From the NCBI RefSeq assembly GCF_004803915.1, contig NZ_CP039396.1, positions 1,736,001 through 1,800,000 on the forward strand: a DNA stretch of 64,000 nucleotides, written 5' to 3'. Shown here piece after piece: positions 35,796-44,871 of the stretch; positions within the stretch are counted from its first letter, which is position 1; each line of letters begins with the position of its first letter. The notes under the pieces are model-generated. The model had not been told where the DNA came from, made no database searches, and saw only the letters and a list, made by a program, of their open reading frames with translations. This DNA comes from Duncaniella dubosii. Its GTDB lineage: Bacteria; Bacteroidota; Bacteroidia; Bacteroidales; Muribaculaceae. The translations under genes and the position numbers were made by a program.

Positions 35796-37438
35796 TCACA
35801 TGACGCCGGATACGTCCATGAATGAGCTGCCGAAGTAGGGGAATTTCTCACAGCCGATGTAGAGGGTGTCGAAGGCGTCGGTGCCATCGGTGCGGAGTTC
35901 GAGGCGGTCATCCTCGGTCTCGGCCAGTTTTTCGCCTGATTTGTCCTTATGGAAGCCGTTGCGGCCACGGTGACTCCGGCGGACTGTACGGCGAGGATCA
36001 GATCGTCATTGTTCTGGCGGTTGAAATATGGTGTGAGACGGTTTTTGCCGGCAAAGGCGTTGTTGATGAGATGGTATTTTTCCTCGTGGCGCATTGGATT
36101 GCCAAGCGGAATTGCCACGATGTGCCATCCGTGTTTTTTGAATTCGTCGATTATGGTGTACCTGAAGTCGACCGAGTTGACCGCATAGTTAGATCCGAGA
36201 GCGGTAGTGTCATAATAATAAACCACCGTCTTACATTTGTGATGTGCGTAATACCGGCAGAATTCAGCTATCAGTGCCGGCAGTTTGCGTTCGTATTTAA
36301 CATAGAACGATTTCAGGATATTCAGGCGGTTCAGGCTCTCGTCAGCCTGTCCGGCTACAATCCAGTTGATGTTGGCATTGTAGTCCATGCCGATGCAGAT
36401 AGGACGGTAGGGGCGAGGTCGCGGTCAGCACGGCAGTCAAGTGCGTCAGGCTGGAAATCGTAGCCGAGATTGTCGAGATACCCGAAATCGCTGTCGTTGT
36501 ATTTGTGATCCTCTTTCATGGATGAGTAGAAGCCATCGCGGGCAATGCCTATCTTCCGACACATTATCGAGGTCTGGAAGGTGAGGGGCGTGAGGTCGCG
36601 TTTCATATCGCGAAGGTATTGTTCGCCCAGCAGTTCGACGTTTTCGACCGAGGAGTATTCGCGATAATATGTGGCCACTGAGCGGAGCTTGTTGATGTTT
36701 GCGTCAAGGCGACGGAGATGGCCACGGAGGTATGCGGGCGGCTCGATGCCTTTTTCCTCATTTCGAGGATTTTCTGTTTAAGCCTCCATTGCTCGTAGAC
36801 TCCTGCCTCGATGGCTCGGATGATTTCCGGGTTCATCTTCTTTTCGTATTCGAGAAACCATGAGCCTTTTTTACTCTGCGGCATGTCGGAAATAATTAGG
36901 ACAGCATGGTTGAAAGAATGGCGAGAGAAGTGAGTCTTGATACCACCATTGGCGGGGAATGTTTCCTCATGTAGAGCGACCGGGTCAATGAACTTTGCCT
37001 CGTCGATAAGGAGCCAAGAGAGAGTGAGACCGTTTGATGAACCGGCACGGTCCTGAGAAATCATAATGGCTACAGAGCCATTATAGAAAGAGATTACATT
37101 TTCCCACTGGTGCGGCTCGATAATAGGAGTGGCGAAGGACTTAGGCGGTCGACGCCCTACAACGTAGTGAACGCCTTTTTTATAGCCCATCTCGCCCATG
37201 CGGCAAAAAGAGCCGGAAGTGTGTTTGTGAGGCCATGCTTGAATGTAGGCACGACAATGCCGCCCGAAGACCCGGACATGCGTTGCATCATCTTTAGGGC
37301 GTATGGGGCCGCTATGGAGTCGGTTTTACCAGTACGACGCCCGGCGACGATAACAGTAGTTCTCGCAGCTACAAGTTGGGCCATCATCTGCGGGCGGTTG
37401 AAGTATGTCGGTTTAGCCTTGGGGTTGGTCAGTTCCAT
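35796..37438 (-). pseudogene. terL: Terminase large subunit, broken by four single-base frameshifts
   Basis: Starts at 37438 (MELTNPKAKPTYFNRPQMMA). The Walker A GRRTGKTD is at residues 33-40, Walker B LSWLLIDEAKF follows, and the nuclease domain opens CIGMDYNANINWIVAGQ. The frame is lost near 37193 (GGG), 36759 (AAAAA), 36411 (CCCC) and 35958 (GG). One extra base at each gives a 548-aa protein ending FMDVSGVM at 35796. It is the ATPase motor and nuclease for genome packaging. With all four repairs the length is an exact multiple of three. Confidence 0.85.
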
Positions 37439-38045
37439 CGGAGAGAGGTGCAAAAAGTTGTTTTTCTTCGAGGTCGGCTTCTTCGAACTCGACATCATCA
37501 ATGTCACGGAAATCGCGCGACAGCTCCTTGGTGAGCCTTGCGATATAGTTGTAGGCATCGGGGATGGGTTCAAGCCCGAGTACACGGACATCGAGTGTGG
37601 CGCAGAAGGGCTGAATGACGATATCGTCATATGGCATTGTCATCTCATCCTCCATGTCGACGCGGTTATATTTGGCGTAAGAGGCTGCGACGCGTTCCAT
37701 AGTTTTCGTGTCCTTGCGTGCCTTGGCCATTGCATACGTCTCAAGAAACATTTCATTTGCACGCGCCCTGTGGAAATCGCGGGATTTCTGCGAGAGGAGA
37801 GGCACGAGCTGATGAATGATATTTATATCAGAATAGGCCGTCGACTGCGAGACATCATATCGAGACATGATGGCGTCGCGCAACTGGCGGTCTTTCATTG
37901 ACGGATTCGCGAGCCAATAGTTATACATCTCGCGGAGGCGCAGAACGCGCTCAGCGAGGGCGAGCGGGTATTTTTCGCGCAGCTCGTCTTCGGCGGCAAA
38001 GAGGTCGACCTTGCAAGCCTCAAGCGGAGAGAGGAGATTGGGCAT
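37413..38045 (-). CDS. Putative terminase small subunit
   Basis: 210 aa, overlapping the start of the large subunit by 26 nt. The middle (RDAIMSRYDVSQSTAYSDINIIHQLV) is a helix-turn-helix, and the C-terminus is acidic (DIDDVEFEEADLEEKQLFAPLSDG). A DNA-binding N-terminal part with an acidic partner-binding tail, directly before terL, is the typical small-subunit layout. Assigned by position and composition. Confidence 0.6.
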   Translation of the reverse strand: MPNLLSPLEACKVDLFAAEDELREKYPLALAERVLRLREMYNYWLANPSMKDRQLRDAIMSRYDVSQSTAYSDINIIHQLVPLLSQKSRDFHRARANEMFLETYAMAKARKDTKTMERVAASYAKYNRVDMEDEMTMPYDDIVIQPFCATLDVRVLGLEPIPDAYNYIARLTKELSRDFRDIDDVEFEEADLEEKQLFAPLSDGTDQPQG

Positions 38046-38065
38046 AAAGGTGTGGGATTTTTGCG

Positions 38066-38341
38066 CTATTCGTCATCTTCCATATCGAGCAATGCCCGCT
38101 CTGACATCTCCAGAGCCACGGGCGAACCGACACGGGCGAGCATGGCCATCTGTTTGCGGTTCTCGATTTTCTGTGAGAGTTTGCCTTTGAAGTAGGCCTT
38201 GCGCGCTGGAGAGTCGGCCATTGCGATATCGCTCTTGAATTCCTCTTCGGGAAGGTCAAGGGTGATCGCTATTTCGGTAGGTGTGATGTAGAGTGCCGCC
38301 ATCTGTTCAATGGTGGTCAACTGTCTGGCTGAATATATCAT
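38066..38341 (-). CDS. Small HTH-like phage protein
   Basis: 91 aa, starting MIYSARQLTTIEQMAALYITPTEIAITLDLPEEEFKSDIA. The N-terminal part has the form of a small helix-turn-helix found in terminase small subunits (LYITPTEIAITLDL). Overlaps the PLD-like gene by 35 nt. It could be a second DNA-packaging factor. Confidence 0.5.
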   Translation of the reverse strand: MIYSARQLTTIEQMAALYITPTEIAITLDLPEEEFKSDIAMADSPARKAYFKGKLSQKIENRKQMAMLARVGSPVALEMSERALLDMEDDE

Positions 38342-38827
38342 GGAATGGTACTGATTGGCGGGTTATTACATAATCGAGCTGCTGATACAGGCTGTCAAAC
38401 ACGGCAGTGTCGGTGGTGATGAATCCGGATTCGTAGCGATTGCCACGGGTAAGGTTCTGCGACATGACGACGGCCACTTTCCATTGCTCATTCGATACGA
38501 GCAGGATTTTTGAGTGGTTGTCGGCAAGGTGGCATCGTCCGATTGTCTGTGCGATGAACGGCCATAGCTTCAGTGTCTTGTTCGTGGCCTTGAAATCAAG
38601 CACGATGTCAAGAGAGCGCACAAGGCCTTCCTTTTCGATGAAAAATATCCGGCGTAGAAATTCTTCAGAAATCGAGAAGGAGGTCATCCGTATGTCCGCC
38701 GGGCCTGTCTGGGACAGCGTCCATCTGAGGATGTCGGCTACCTGCAGCGCATTGCTCAGATATGCCTGACAGCCTTTCCGGAGAGCGGTGACAGGATGTC
38801 GGCTATTGATTCACGGCGGTTGATCAT
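38307..38827 (-). pseudogene. PLD-like phage protein, one-base frameshift
   Basis: Starts at 38827 (MINRRESIADILSPLSGK) with an ATGA overlap to the upstream gene. The frame is lost at a GG near 38775. With one extra G it continues GCQAYLSNALQVADILRWTL and MTSFSISEEFLRR, 173 aa in all. HSKILLVSNEQWKVAVVMSQNLTRGNRYESGF has an HxK motif followed by NLTRGNRYE, the active-site pattern of the phospholipase D superfamily. Only one HxK is visible, so it would have to act as a dimer. Nuclease or other phosphodiester activity is an inference. Confidence 0.6.
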
Positions 38828-39567
38828 ATCAGTCCGGCTGCTGCCATTTTTTCACGGATGGTGACCGTGGGGGAGTCAATTTTCGCATACGTGGCCCGGA
38901 TGCGGTCAGCCAGTGCGTCATCGGGATTGGCGGGGTCATATTTCCCGAGGAGCAGATGTATTACGCGCGCGGCATTCCGTGATTCTGAACGCGGATCGGT
39001 GACGAGCTGCACTGATGCGGGCGGTGTGCCTTTGATGTAGTGGTCATACCGATTCCAGTTCTCCCGGTAGAGTGTGTCGAGGGCGATGATTTCCTTTGCC
39101 CAAGGGTAACGGTCAGAGTCAGGGCATGTGGAGTTCTCGGGCGTGATCATCCGTATCTGCAGATGGCACTCGCGTATTTTGCGGTGAATCTCTGCGTTAT
39201 CGAGATACAGCTGCCTGATTTCGTCCGGCAGTTCGTCATGGTCAGCCCGTTTGCCTCGCTGCAGCTCTGTCCGTCCGGTCAGCCCTTGAGTATTCCCAAG
39301 TCCATGTGCGCGTGCGATGGCGTCAACTTCGGAGAGCATGGAGCTGACCTGACTGTGCGTTATGTCGGCGAGACGGTTTTTGTATATCTTATTCAGGTGA
39401 TATTCGATAGTGCCGGCATGACGCGCGAGATTGCGGGTGACGTTGGCGTACAGGATTCTGTTCCTTGTGACCCGCAGCAGTAGATCCGCTCCTTCATGGA
39501 GGGAACGCTGCGAGGGTTCTGTTTCAAGCCATTCCTTGATTTTAGGGGTGAGTTCGAGGTCGATCAT
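38824..39567 (-). CDS. Hypothetical phage protein, 247 aa
   Basis: Starts MIDLELTPKIKEWLETEPSQRSLHEGADLLLRVTRNRILYANV. Helical and charged, with no membrane segment. Conserved-looking features: PASVQLVTDPRSESRNAARVIHLLLGKYDP in the C-terminal part. Lies between a phosphoribosyltransferase gene and a PLD-like gene with overlap to the latter (ATGA). No family recognised. Confidence 0.5.
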   Translation of the reverse strand: MIDLELTPKIKEWLETEPSQRSLHEGADLLLRVTRNRILYANVTRNLARHAGTIEYHLNKIYKNRLADITHSQVSSMLSEVDAIARAHGLGNTQGLTGRTELQRGKRADHDELPDEIRQLYLDNAEIHRKIRECHLQIRMITPENSTCPDSDRYPWAKEIIALDTLYRENWNRYDHYIKGTPPASVQLVTDPRSESRNAARVIHLLLGKYDPANPDDALADRIRATYAKIDSPTVTIREKMAAAGLI

Positions 39568-39616
39568 ACATTAAATGGTGTTTTTACTTTGGCTCATCCG
39601 GCAATGCTCCGGTGGC

Positions 39617-40291
39617 TCAAAGCTTGTTGTTTATTCCGGCGACAAAGAGTGTGTTCCTGCCGTGTGCCAGTAAAAGTTCGTGCATGCCCCTGAGGGTAGA
39701 ACCGGTGGTGACAAAGTCATCGAATACAATGACATTAGGCTCTGCCGGGAGTATGTTAAGCGTGAAGACCGCGTTGATTCTCTGCCGTGAACGGCAGATG
39801 GCGACATCCTCGTAGAAGGGGATCTGCAACCGTTCGCCGATCTGCCGGCATATAAGGGTGGCAAAGTTGTGCTCCTTGTGGCGGCGTTTGGGTGAGGTGC
39901 AGATACACCAGTGGCCGGCGGATATGGCCGTGCCGAGGTAACTGATGAGAAAGTCCGACACGGCTTCCGCGAAATGCGGTATTTCAGCCGGGTCAGACTT
40001 TATCTCGGAAAGGGTTCTTCCCATGAGTGACTTTTGCCACAATGACAGAAACCATAGTCCGGCCCGTGGCGTGATTCTCGGGCGAAAGGTGAAATTGCAC
40101 CTTGCCTCTGTGGTTTTGTCCCATGCCTTGCGCTTGCTGACGGCGAAGATGTCCTTGACGGACGAACGGCCATCGCGGGACGGATCACCGAGGGCCGGCG
40201 AGCCGTCAGCCACCTCGAAGTCCGCGAGGATGGAGGTGATGCCGGCCAGCAGCCCTGCGGTGTTCCCGTCAGCGGGTTCAGGCTGCTTCAT
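39617..40291 (-). CDS. Phosphoribosyltransferase-domain protein in phage head region
   Basis: 224 aa from the ATG at 40291 (MKQPEPADGNTAGLLAGITSIL). The longer upstream frame overlaps gene 40278-40859 and has no family match. The C-terminal 100 residues form a type I PRTase: NVIVFDDFVTTGSTLRGMHELL is the PRPP-binding loop, preceded by SPKRRHKEHNFATLICRQIGERL as in ComF-like proteins. Normally such enzymes move ribose-5-phosphate onto a base or nucleoside. Its use by a phage head region is unclear. Confidence 0.7.
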   Translation of the reverse strand: MKQPEPADGNTAGLLAGITSILADFEVADGSPALGDPSRDGRSSVKDIFAVSKRKAWDKTTEARCNFTFRPRITPRAGLWFLSLWQKSLMGRTLSEIKSDPAEIPHFAEAVSDFLISYLGTAISAGHWCICTSPKRRHKEHNFATLICRQIGERLQIPFYEDVAICRSRQRINAVFTLNILPAEPNVIVFDDFVTTGSTLRGMHELLLAHGRNTLFVAGINNKL

Positions 40292-40859
40292 TGATGATGC
40301 CGTCCTCGGTTTCGATAGGACCGGTATAGAAGGGGGTCTCCACGGGGTCATCCGCTTCGACAAGGATTGTCGTGCCGGCTGTGCCGGTGGCGCCCTGTCC
40401 GTTGTCACGCGAGGGAGATACGAGCGCTCCGTCATATTTCTCGCAACCGATCACGCGGTATTTGCCCCTCATGTCCTCGACGAGCACGACGATGCGGGTG
40501 TTGATGAGCGATGTGGAGGCGCTGGCGGCTTCCTCGTCAATTTTCGGATGAACGAACGAGCCTGTGACCTTGAATGTGCGCGATGGTTCTTCGCCCTGTG
40601 GCTCGGATTTGAACTCGGCTTTGCCGGGAAGGTGGTCCAGCGCATGCCATTTCTCGCCTTCGGCGAGCTTGAATGCCCCGGTGTAGACTGATGACGTCGG
40701 GCGTTCGTATTCGTCGACGGGGATTTCTGGCCAGCCGACAATCGCGCCGAGGGCTATGTACCAAGCACGGCGCTTAATGCCCGGTGTGACGGGCGCACCC
40801 TGACAATATTTCATATCGCGCAGGGTGCTGAAACATTTGTTGTTAGTAGCTTCTGACAT
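40278..40859 (-). CDS. Putative major tail / structural protein
   Basis: 193 aa, starting MSEATNNKCFSTLRDMKYCQGAPVTPGIKRRAWYIALGAIVGWPEIPVDE. The sequence is beta-rich with mid-length acidic loops and lacks membrane segments. Following the major capsid gene by 19 nt, it fits a major tail tube or head-decoration protein. Family not recognised with certainty. Confidence 0.5.
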   Translation of the reverse strand: MSEATNNKCFSTLRDMKYCQGAPVTPGIKRRAWYIALGAIVGWPEIPVDEYERPTSSVYTGAFKLAEGEKWHALDHLPGKAEFKSEPQGEEPSRTFKVTGSFVHPKIDEEAASASTSLINTRIVVLVEDMRGKYRVIGCEKYDGALVSPSRDNGQGATGTAGTTILVEADDPVETPFYTGPIETEDGIINEAA

Positions 40860-40878
40860 AATTCTGCATGATTAGCGG

Positions 40879-41859
40879 TTAGGCGGCGAGATCGATGAAG
40901 CGGAAACGGCGCGGGTCGATGGTGCGGAACTGGAATCCGAGCCACATGTCGGAGGCCATGGAGAGGTCATAGTGGCCTGAGCGCATGATATCGACCGATG
41001 TCTGGTCAGCGTCATTGTAGGTGCCGTAAAGAAGGTTTGATGTCTGGGTGACGATTGCCTTGTCTGTGCCGTCAAGTTCGGGTACGGGTATAAGTGTGAG
41101 CTTATGGCCGGAACCTTCGACATAGGGCTGGTCATACTGCTTGTTGTAGACGAGGCCGTTGTGCGTGAGAAGATATGATTCGTTATAGGCATCCGCGAAT
41201 GAGGTGGGGCAGAGCATTACGTTGTTCTCACGGCGGAGGAACTGGTTCGACGAGAATACGATCTCCTTGGCGATGTCACAGGCATTCGCGTTAGTGACGG
41301 CCTCCCCGACCTTGTAGAGATTGCCTTTGGCGACGGATATGTTGCCGTCCTCGATTTCCTGCTGGGCGATGGTGAGAAGGCCGTCGCAGAGGTCAAGGGT
41401 GGTGTCACCGTCGGGGTCGCGCTTTCCGGTGAAGGCGCACTGTGCGATGTGCTGACCGCGGGCTTTCACGAGCTGTGCGAGCACGAGGAAGGTGGTGCCG
41501 GCTTTTTTGATGGCTTCGGTTATTACGGGGTCATGGTAACCGAGGGGGATGTCGAGATAGTCGACGGGTGCGAAGGTCTCGATCACGTTGCCATGAAATG
41601 TCTCGATTTCGCGGTAGTCGATGTTTACGGATGCTTTGGATACGCGGTCGCGCTTGAAGGGGGCGAACTGCGATTTGCCTGATATTTCTCCGAAACGGCG
41701 TTTGCCACGGAGCTTCTTGACAGGCACGAAATATTTCAGTACGTCAGCGGCAGCACGGATGGGGAGCTGTCGGAGGACGGGATCCCACTGTATGCAGGTG
41801 TCCTTATACTGCTGAAGCACTTCGTCTGTGATGACGATTTTTGCTGAGTTGTCTGACAT
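40879..41859 (-). CDS. Phage major capsid protein
   Basis: 326 aa, starting MSDNSAKIVITDEVLQQYKDTCIQWDPVLRQLPIRAAADVLKYFVPVKKLRGKRRFG. No membrane segments, alternating alpha/beta, with an N-terminal arm (residues 1-70) and an E-loop-like segment. It follows a ClpP-like prohead protease gene, as capsid genes often do. Assignment is by position, length and composition. Confidence 0.65.
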   Translation of the reverse strand: MSDNSAKIVITDEVLQQYKDTCIQWDPVLRQLPIRAAADVLKYFVPVKKLRGKRRFGEISGKSQFAPFKRDRVSKASVNIDYREIETFHGNVIETFAPVDYLDIPLGYHDPVITEAIKKAGTTFLVLAQLVKARGQHIAQCAFTGKRDPDGDTTLDLCDGLLTIAQQEIEDGNISVAKGNLYKVGEAVTNANACDIAKEIVFSSNQFLRRENNVMLCPTSFADAYNESYLLTHNGLVYNKQYDQPYVEGSGHKLTLIPVPELDGTDKAIVTQTSNLLYGTYNDADQTSVDIMRSGHYDLSMASDMWLGFQFRTIDPRRFRFIDLAA

Positions 41860-41885
41860 TGTGGAGAGAGATTGAGGTTAGAGGA

Positions 41886-42919
41886 TTAGACGAGTCCGTC
41901 GCAGAGGGCGTCGCAGATTTTATCGATGTCGAGGCCGTTGAGAGGATTTGTGTCCTTGGAGGTGTCGGTGACACCGGTGGTGGCAGAGGCGGGCTCTTTG
42001 ACGAGGTCAGCGATCTTTGCGTTGAGCTGGTTGATGGTGCTGTCTTTCTCGGTGATTTTTGCATTGAGGCCGTTGACGGCGGCTGCATGCCCTGACAGGG
42101 CGTTCTCAATGCTGACGGCCTGTTCTTCAGTGATGGTGAGCTTGCCGTCAGCAACAGTGACCGTGACACCGAGAAGGGCGGCGATGGCTGTGAGCGGTTT
42201 TGACATTTGATGATCGGTTTGTGCTGCCGGGGGCATTCGTGCCTCGGCAGCGGGTTTGGATTGTTGAGAGGTGAATAACTGCGCGAGACGTTCAAGGAAT
42301 GATCCTTTCCTGACACCGACCGGGGGCATGGGGATTCCCTCTTTTGCGAACGCGTCAGCCACAACATCGGTGATTTCGGGGGCTGCGTCCTCCGGATCAT
42401 CGGTGATTTCATCGACAAAGCCCCATTCGAGCGCCTGTCTGGCGGTGAGCCATGCGCCTTCTTTCATGAGGGCGAGCAGCTCGTCCTTTGGCTTTTTGCA
42501 GCGCGAGGCGTACATGCCGGCTATACAGCCGTCGATGGTGTCATTGTCCTTTCTGAGTTTTTCGAGGTCGGCGATATGGGCGGCGAGTTCGTCGGCGTTC
42601 ATATAGTCCCACTCGAAAACCACACTCATGCACTTGTGCACGAGGAAGAGGGCGTTTGCGTCGATGGAAACGTGCTTGGCCCCATCGAGGCGATGGTGGC
42701 TGCGGAGGCGTTCATGCCGACGTAGTGGCAGTGGACGTTGCCATGTAGCTTGAAGAGAGAGGAAATCGAGAGGGCTGTGTTGACACGCGCTCCGGTGGAG
42801 TCAATCAATACGCAGACCTCTTTGTCCTTGTGTCTGTCAAGGACGGCGTTGACCATGTCGGCGGAGAAATCCCAGTCGCCGACATAGCCCTTGAGGTAGA
42901 GATTGTAATTTTTTGGCAT
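41886..42919 (-). pseudogene. ClpP-like prohead protease with scaffold-like C-terminus, one-base frameshift
   Basis: Starts at 42919 (MPKNYNLYLKGYVGDWDFSADMVNAVL). The frame is lost at the GGGG near 42679. With one extra G it reads SMGAKHVSIDANALFLVHKCMSVVFEWDYMNAD and ends DICDALCDGLV-type at 41886, 344 aa. Ser in YVGMNASAATIASMG and His in LFLVHK correspond to the ClpP catalytic Ser and His. The C-terminal 100 residues are charged coiled coil, the scaffold domain of HK97-type protease-scaffold fusions. It lies directly before the capsid gene. Confidence 0.8.
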
Positions 42920-42940
42920 AGCGGTTGATTGTCTATGCCG

Positions 42941-42975
42941 CAAAATTATGTGGCGCGGGCTGCGTGGTAAAAGAC
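42941..42975 (-). promoter_or_regulatory. Phage late-type promoter, copy 1 (before the head gene operon)
   Basis: Minus strand: GTCTTTTA (42968-42975), 19 nt, TAATTTTG (42941-42948), 22 nt before the protease start at 42919. Best-matching of the five copies. Confidence 0.75.
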
Positions 42976-42986
42976 TATAAAGGCTG

Positions 42987-43406
42987 TCAGATGATGCAGG
43001 GGAGCACTGATTTCTGTGCGATGTGGGTGACATTGTAGGTGCGGACTGCGGGGCTGCCTCCCGGCTCGCCTGTGGTGTCCGAATAGTTCATCACCGGGAA
43101 CCGTCCTTCGCGTGTGCCTACGAGATATTGTTTTCCTCCCGCACCCGTGACCACGAAGGCGATGTGCTCGCCTTCGGGCAAAGGGTGGACAGTAGTGAAT
43201 TCCAGTGTCGATTTTTCCTGTCGTGAGCCATTGACCTTTGTGCCTTCCCAACGGAGGGTCGGGCGGCCGACGAATGCGACCTGTTCCGACGGGGCTGCGA
43301 TGGCGATCATGCAGCCGCAGATGGATTGCAGCATCAGTCCTGAAGGAAGGTCAGTGCAGCGGACAATCTGAATTTTTCTGATTCCGGGAAGGGTGTGGAA
43401 ACTCAT
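42987..43406 (-). CDS. Hypothetical phage protein, 139 aa
   Basis: 139 aa from the ATG at 43406 (MSFHTLPGIRKIQIVRCTDLPSGLMLQSICGCMIAIAAP). Beta-rich, with a central EKSTLEFTTVHPLPEGEHIAFVVTGAGGKQYLVGT. It ends just before the late promoter. No family recognised. A head decoration or minor structural role is possible. Confidence 0.5.
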   Translation of the reverse strand: MSFHTLPGIRKIQIVRCTDLPSGLMLQSICGCMIAIAAPSEQVAFVGRPTLRWEGTKVNGSRQEKSTLEFTTVHPLPEGEHIAFVVTGAGGKQYLVGTREGRFPVMNYSDTTGEPGGSPAVRTYNVTHIAQKSVLPCII

Positions 43407-43488
43407 GGCTACGGGTGTTTCGGGTGGATTGGACGGGATGTGCGTTCTGGTAATTATCGCTTTTGAAGTCAATGGGTATTAACATATT

Positions 43489-43949
43489 TTAACTGCGATG
43501 CGCTTGACTTTTTTTCCGCATGCGTGAGTACATCTGGCGGATGGTCTCCCAATTGCGTTCGGAGCGGTCAATGCCGTGGCGGTCCATGAAGTCATAGATG
43601 ATGTCGGTGATCTGGACATCGTGGCTGAACAGTTCGTGGAGCTCGTTGAAGAGCGTGGCCTGAAAGAGTTTCTTACAGGCGGAGATCAAGGCTGACTGTC
43701 CTGTCGGAGAGAGGTAGTTGAACGTGGCGGGATTCAGCCCCTTGAATGTCGGTACTTCCACTGGTAGTGATGAGTGGCCGTGGTCATGCTGACTGTGGCC
43801 GGGTGACTTGCGTAGTAACGAGGCGAGGACGGCGCGGGGGCTGAACCCCTTGGAAACACTACTCTCCCCGATTCTGAATCCCAGAAATCATGACGAAGCC
43901 ACTGTTCAAGATATTCAGGCGGATTGATGTAGACTGAAAATTGCGACAT
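43489..43949 (-). pseudogene. Hypothetical phage protein, one-base frameshift
   Basis: Starts at 43949 (MSQFSVYINPPEYLEQWLRHDFWDSESGRVVFPRGSAP). The frame is lost in a CCCCC run near 43833. With one extra C it continues RAVLASLLRKSPGHSQHDHGHSSLPVEVPTFKGLNPATFNYLS and ends MRKKSQAHRS at 43489, 153 aa. The C-terminal half (FHELFSHDVQITDIIYDFMDRHGIDRSERNWETIRQMYSRM) looks like a small helical DNA-binding domain. Function unknown. Confidence 0.5.
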
Positions 43950-44064
43950 GTGATAATATACTATGGTTTATGTTAACTGATTATATATGCAAATTTATAA
44001 AAATTCGATAATTAATTAAATTACATTCTCAAACAGTTAAATATAAAACCGGGATTTCCATGCG

Positions 44065-44235
44065 GTCAGGTGCGATTTTGCTGTGCATTCGTGCGCTTTC
44101 GTGCATTTGTCAGTATCCCAATACATTACGGGCGTACTTTTTTGTGCGGAATGTGCTGCGGAAGTGTACCTTCCAAAGTGTGATTTGTACATCAGTGCAA
44201 TCGTGCGCAAAAGTGCAAAAATCGTGCGCTATCTA
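44065..44235. repeat. Cluster of GTGC iteron-like repeats
   Basis: Ten GTGC motifs within about 170 bp, including three copies of TCGTGCGC (44089, 44202, 44222 region) and alternating GTGCA/GTGCG spaced about 10 bp apart in two groups. The region is gene-free. Such direct repeats bind replication initiators or repressors, so this may be an origin or operator. Confidence 0.5.
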
Positions 44236-44245
44236 AGTGGCTGAT

Positions 44246-44640
44246 TTACAAATGTAAACACCTATTCTGTACGAATGTACTCTTTTTTACTCTTACAATA
44301 GGCGGGAGAAAAAAATAATTATAAGGATTGTTCGCTATGAATGTAAAATGGTTTATAACAGCTCGTTGCATCCAATGTCCTTTGCGGGCGGTACGTGGCA
44401 TGCGACGGCTGCCGGGTGATACGCGCCTCCCCGCACCCCTCCGCACGGAAGCCGGGACTATGTGCGCCTGTGCCATTTCCGCACGTGTGCACAATGGTTT
44501 CCAAAATCCTGCCTCCGGGGGTGCGGGGGCGGCGGAGTATCATTAAAACAGATGTTGCTAACTCGATTACAGAATGTTTGTCTATTCAGCAGAGAATGTC
44601 TAATTTTGTGCCTATAATGGGCTTTTAATGCGTTTACGTG
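44246..44640. other. Gene-free stretch with GC-rich segment
   Basis: About 395 nt without a convincing ORF. Small frames on both strands have poor composition and shadow each other. The segment 44390-44530 is unusually GC-rich (CTGCCTCCGGGGGTGCGGGGGCGG) for its AT-rich surroundings. It lies between the GTGC cluster and the 21-bp repeats. Confidence 0.35.
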
Positions 44641-44674
44641 ATACGTGAAAATGTATTATATATGGGAATACCGA

Positions 44675-44737
44675 CGGCCTGAAAAAAGAATACCTCGGCC
44701 TGAAAAGAGAATACCCCAGCCTGAAAAAAGAATACCG
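44675..44737. repeat. Three tandem 21-bp repeats
   Basis: Units at 44675-44695, 44696-44716 and 44717-44737 share the core CCTGAAAAAAGAATACC (unit 2 has one G for A). A partial unit precedes at about 44664-44674. Two helical turns per unit suggest cooperative protein binding (iterons or operator array). Confidence 0.55.
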
Positions 44738-44813
44738 AATCTGATAGGTAATCGCCGTCTATATATTGTACTTTAGATTTCAACCCATCCCTATTATTCC
44801 AACAAGAAAGGAG

Positions 44814-44845
44814 CGCGGCACATCGTTGTGAAACGATGTGCCGCT
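44814..44845 (-). terminator. Hairpin terminator after the small-gene operon
   Basis: GCGGCACATCGTT and its complement form a perfect 13-bp stem with a GTGA loop. It lies 27 nt beyond the stop of gene 44872-45168 on the minus strand. T-rich but no clean T-run follows, so termination strength is uncertain. Confidence 0.5.
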
Positions 44846-44871
44846 TGTCATGAGGGGGAATGGATGAATGT

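Noticed and set aside
44246..44640. Small ORFs on both strands in the gene-free segment
   Set aside because: They overlap each other in several frames and have biased composition from the GC-rich block. None has neighbours in an operon.
44675..44737. CRISPR array
   Set aside because: Tandem repeats have no spacers and only three units; no cas genes are seen.
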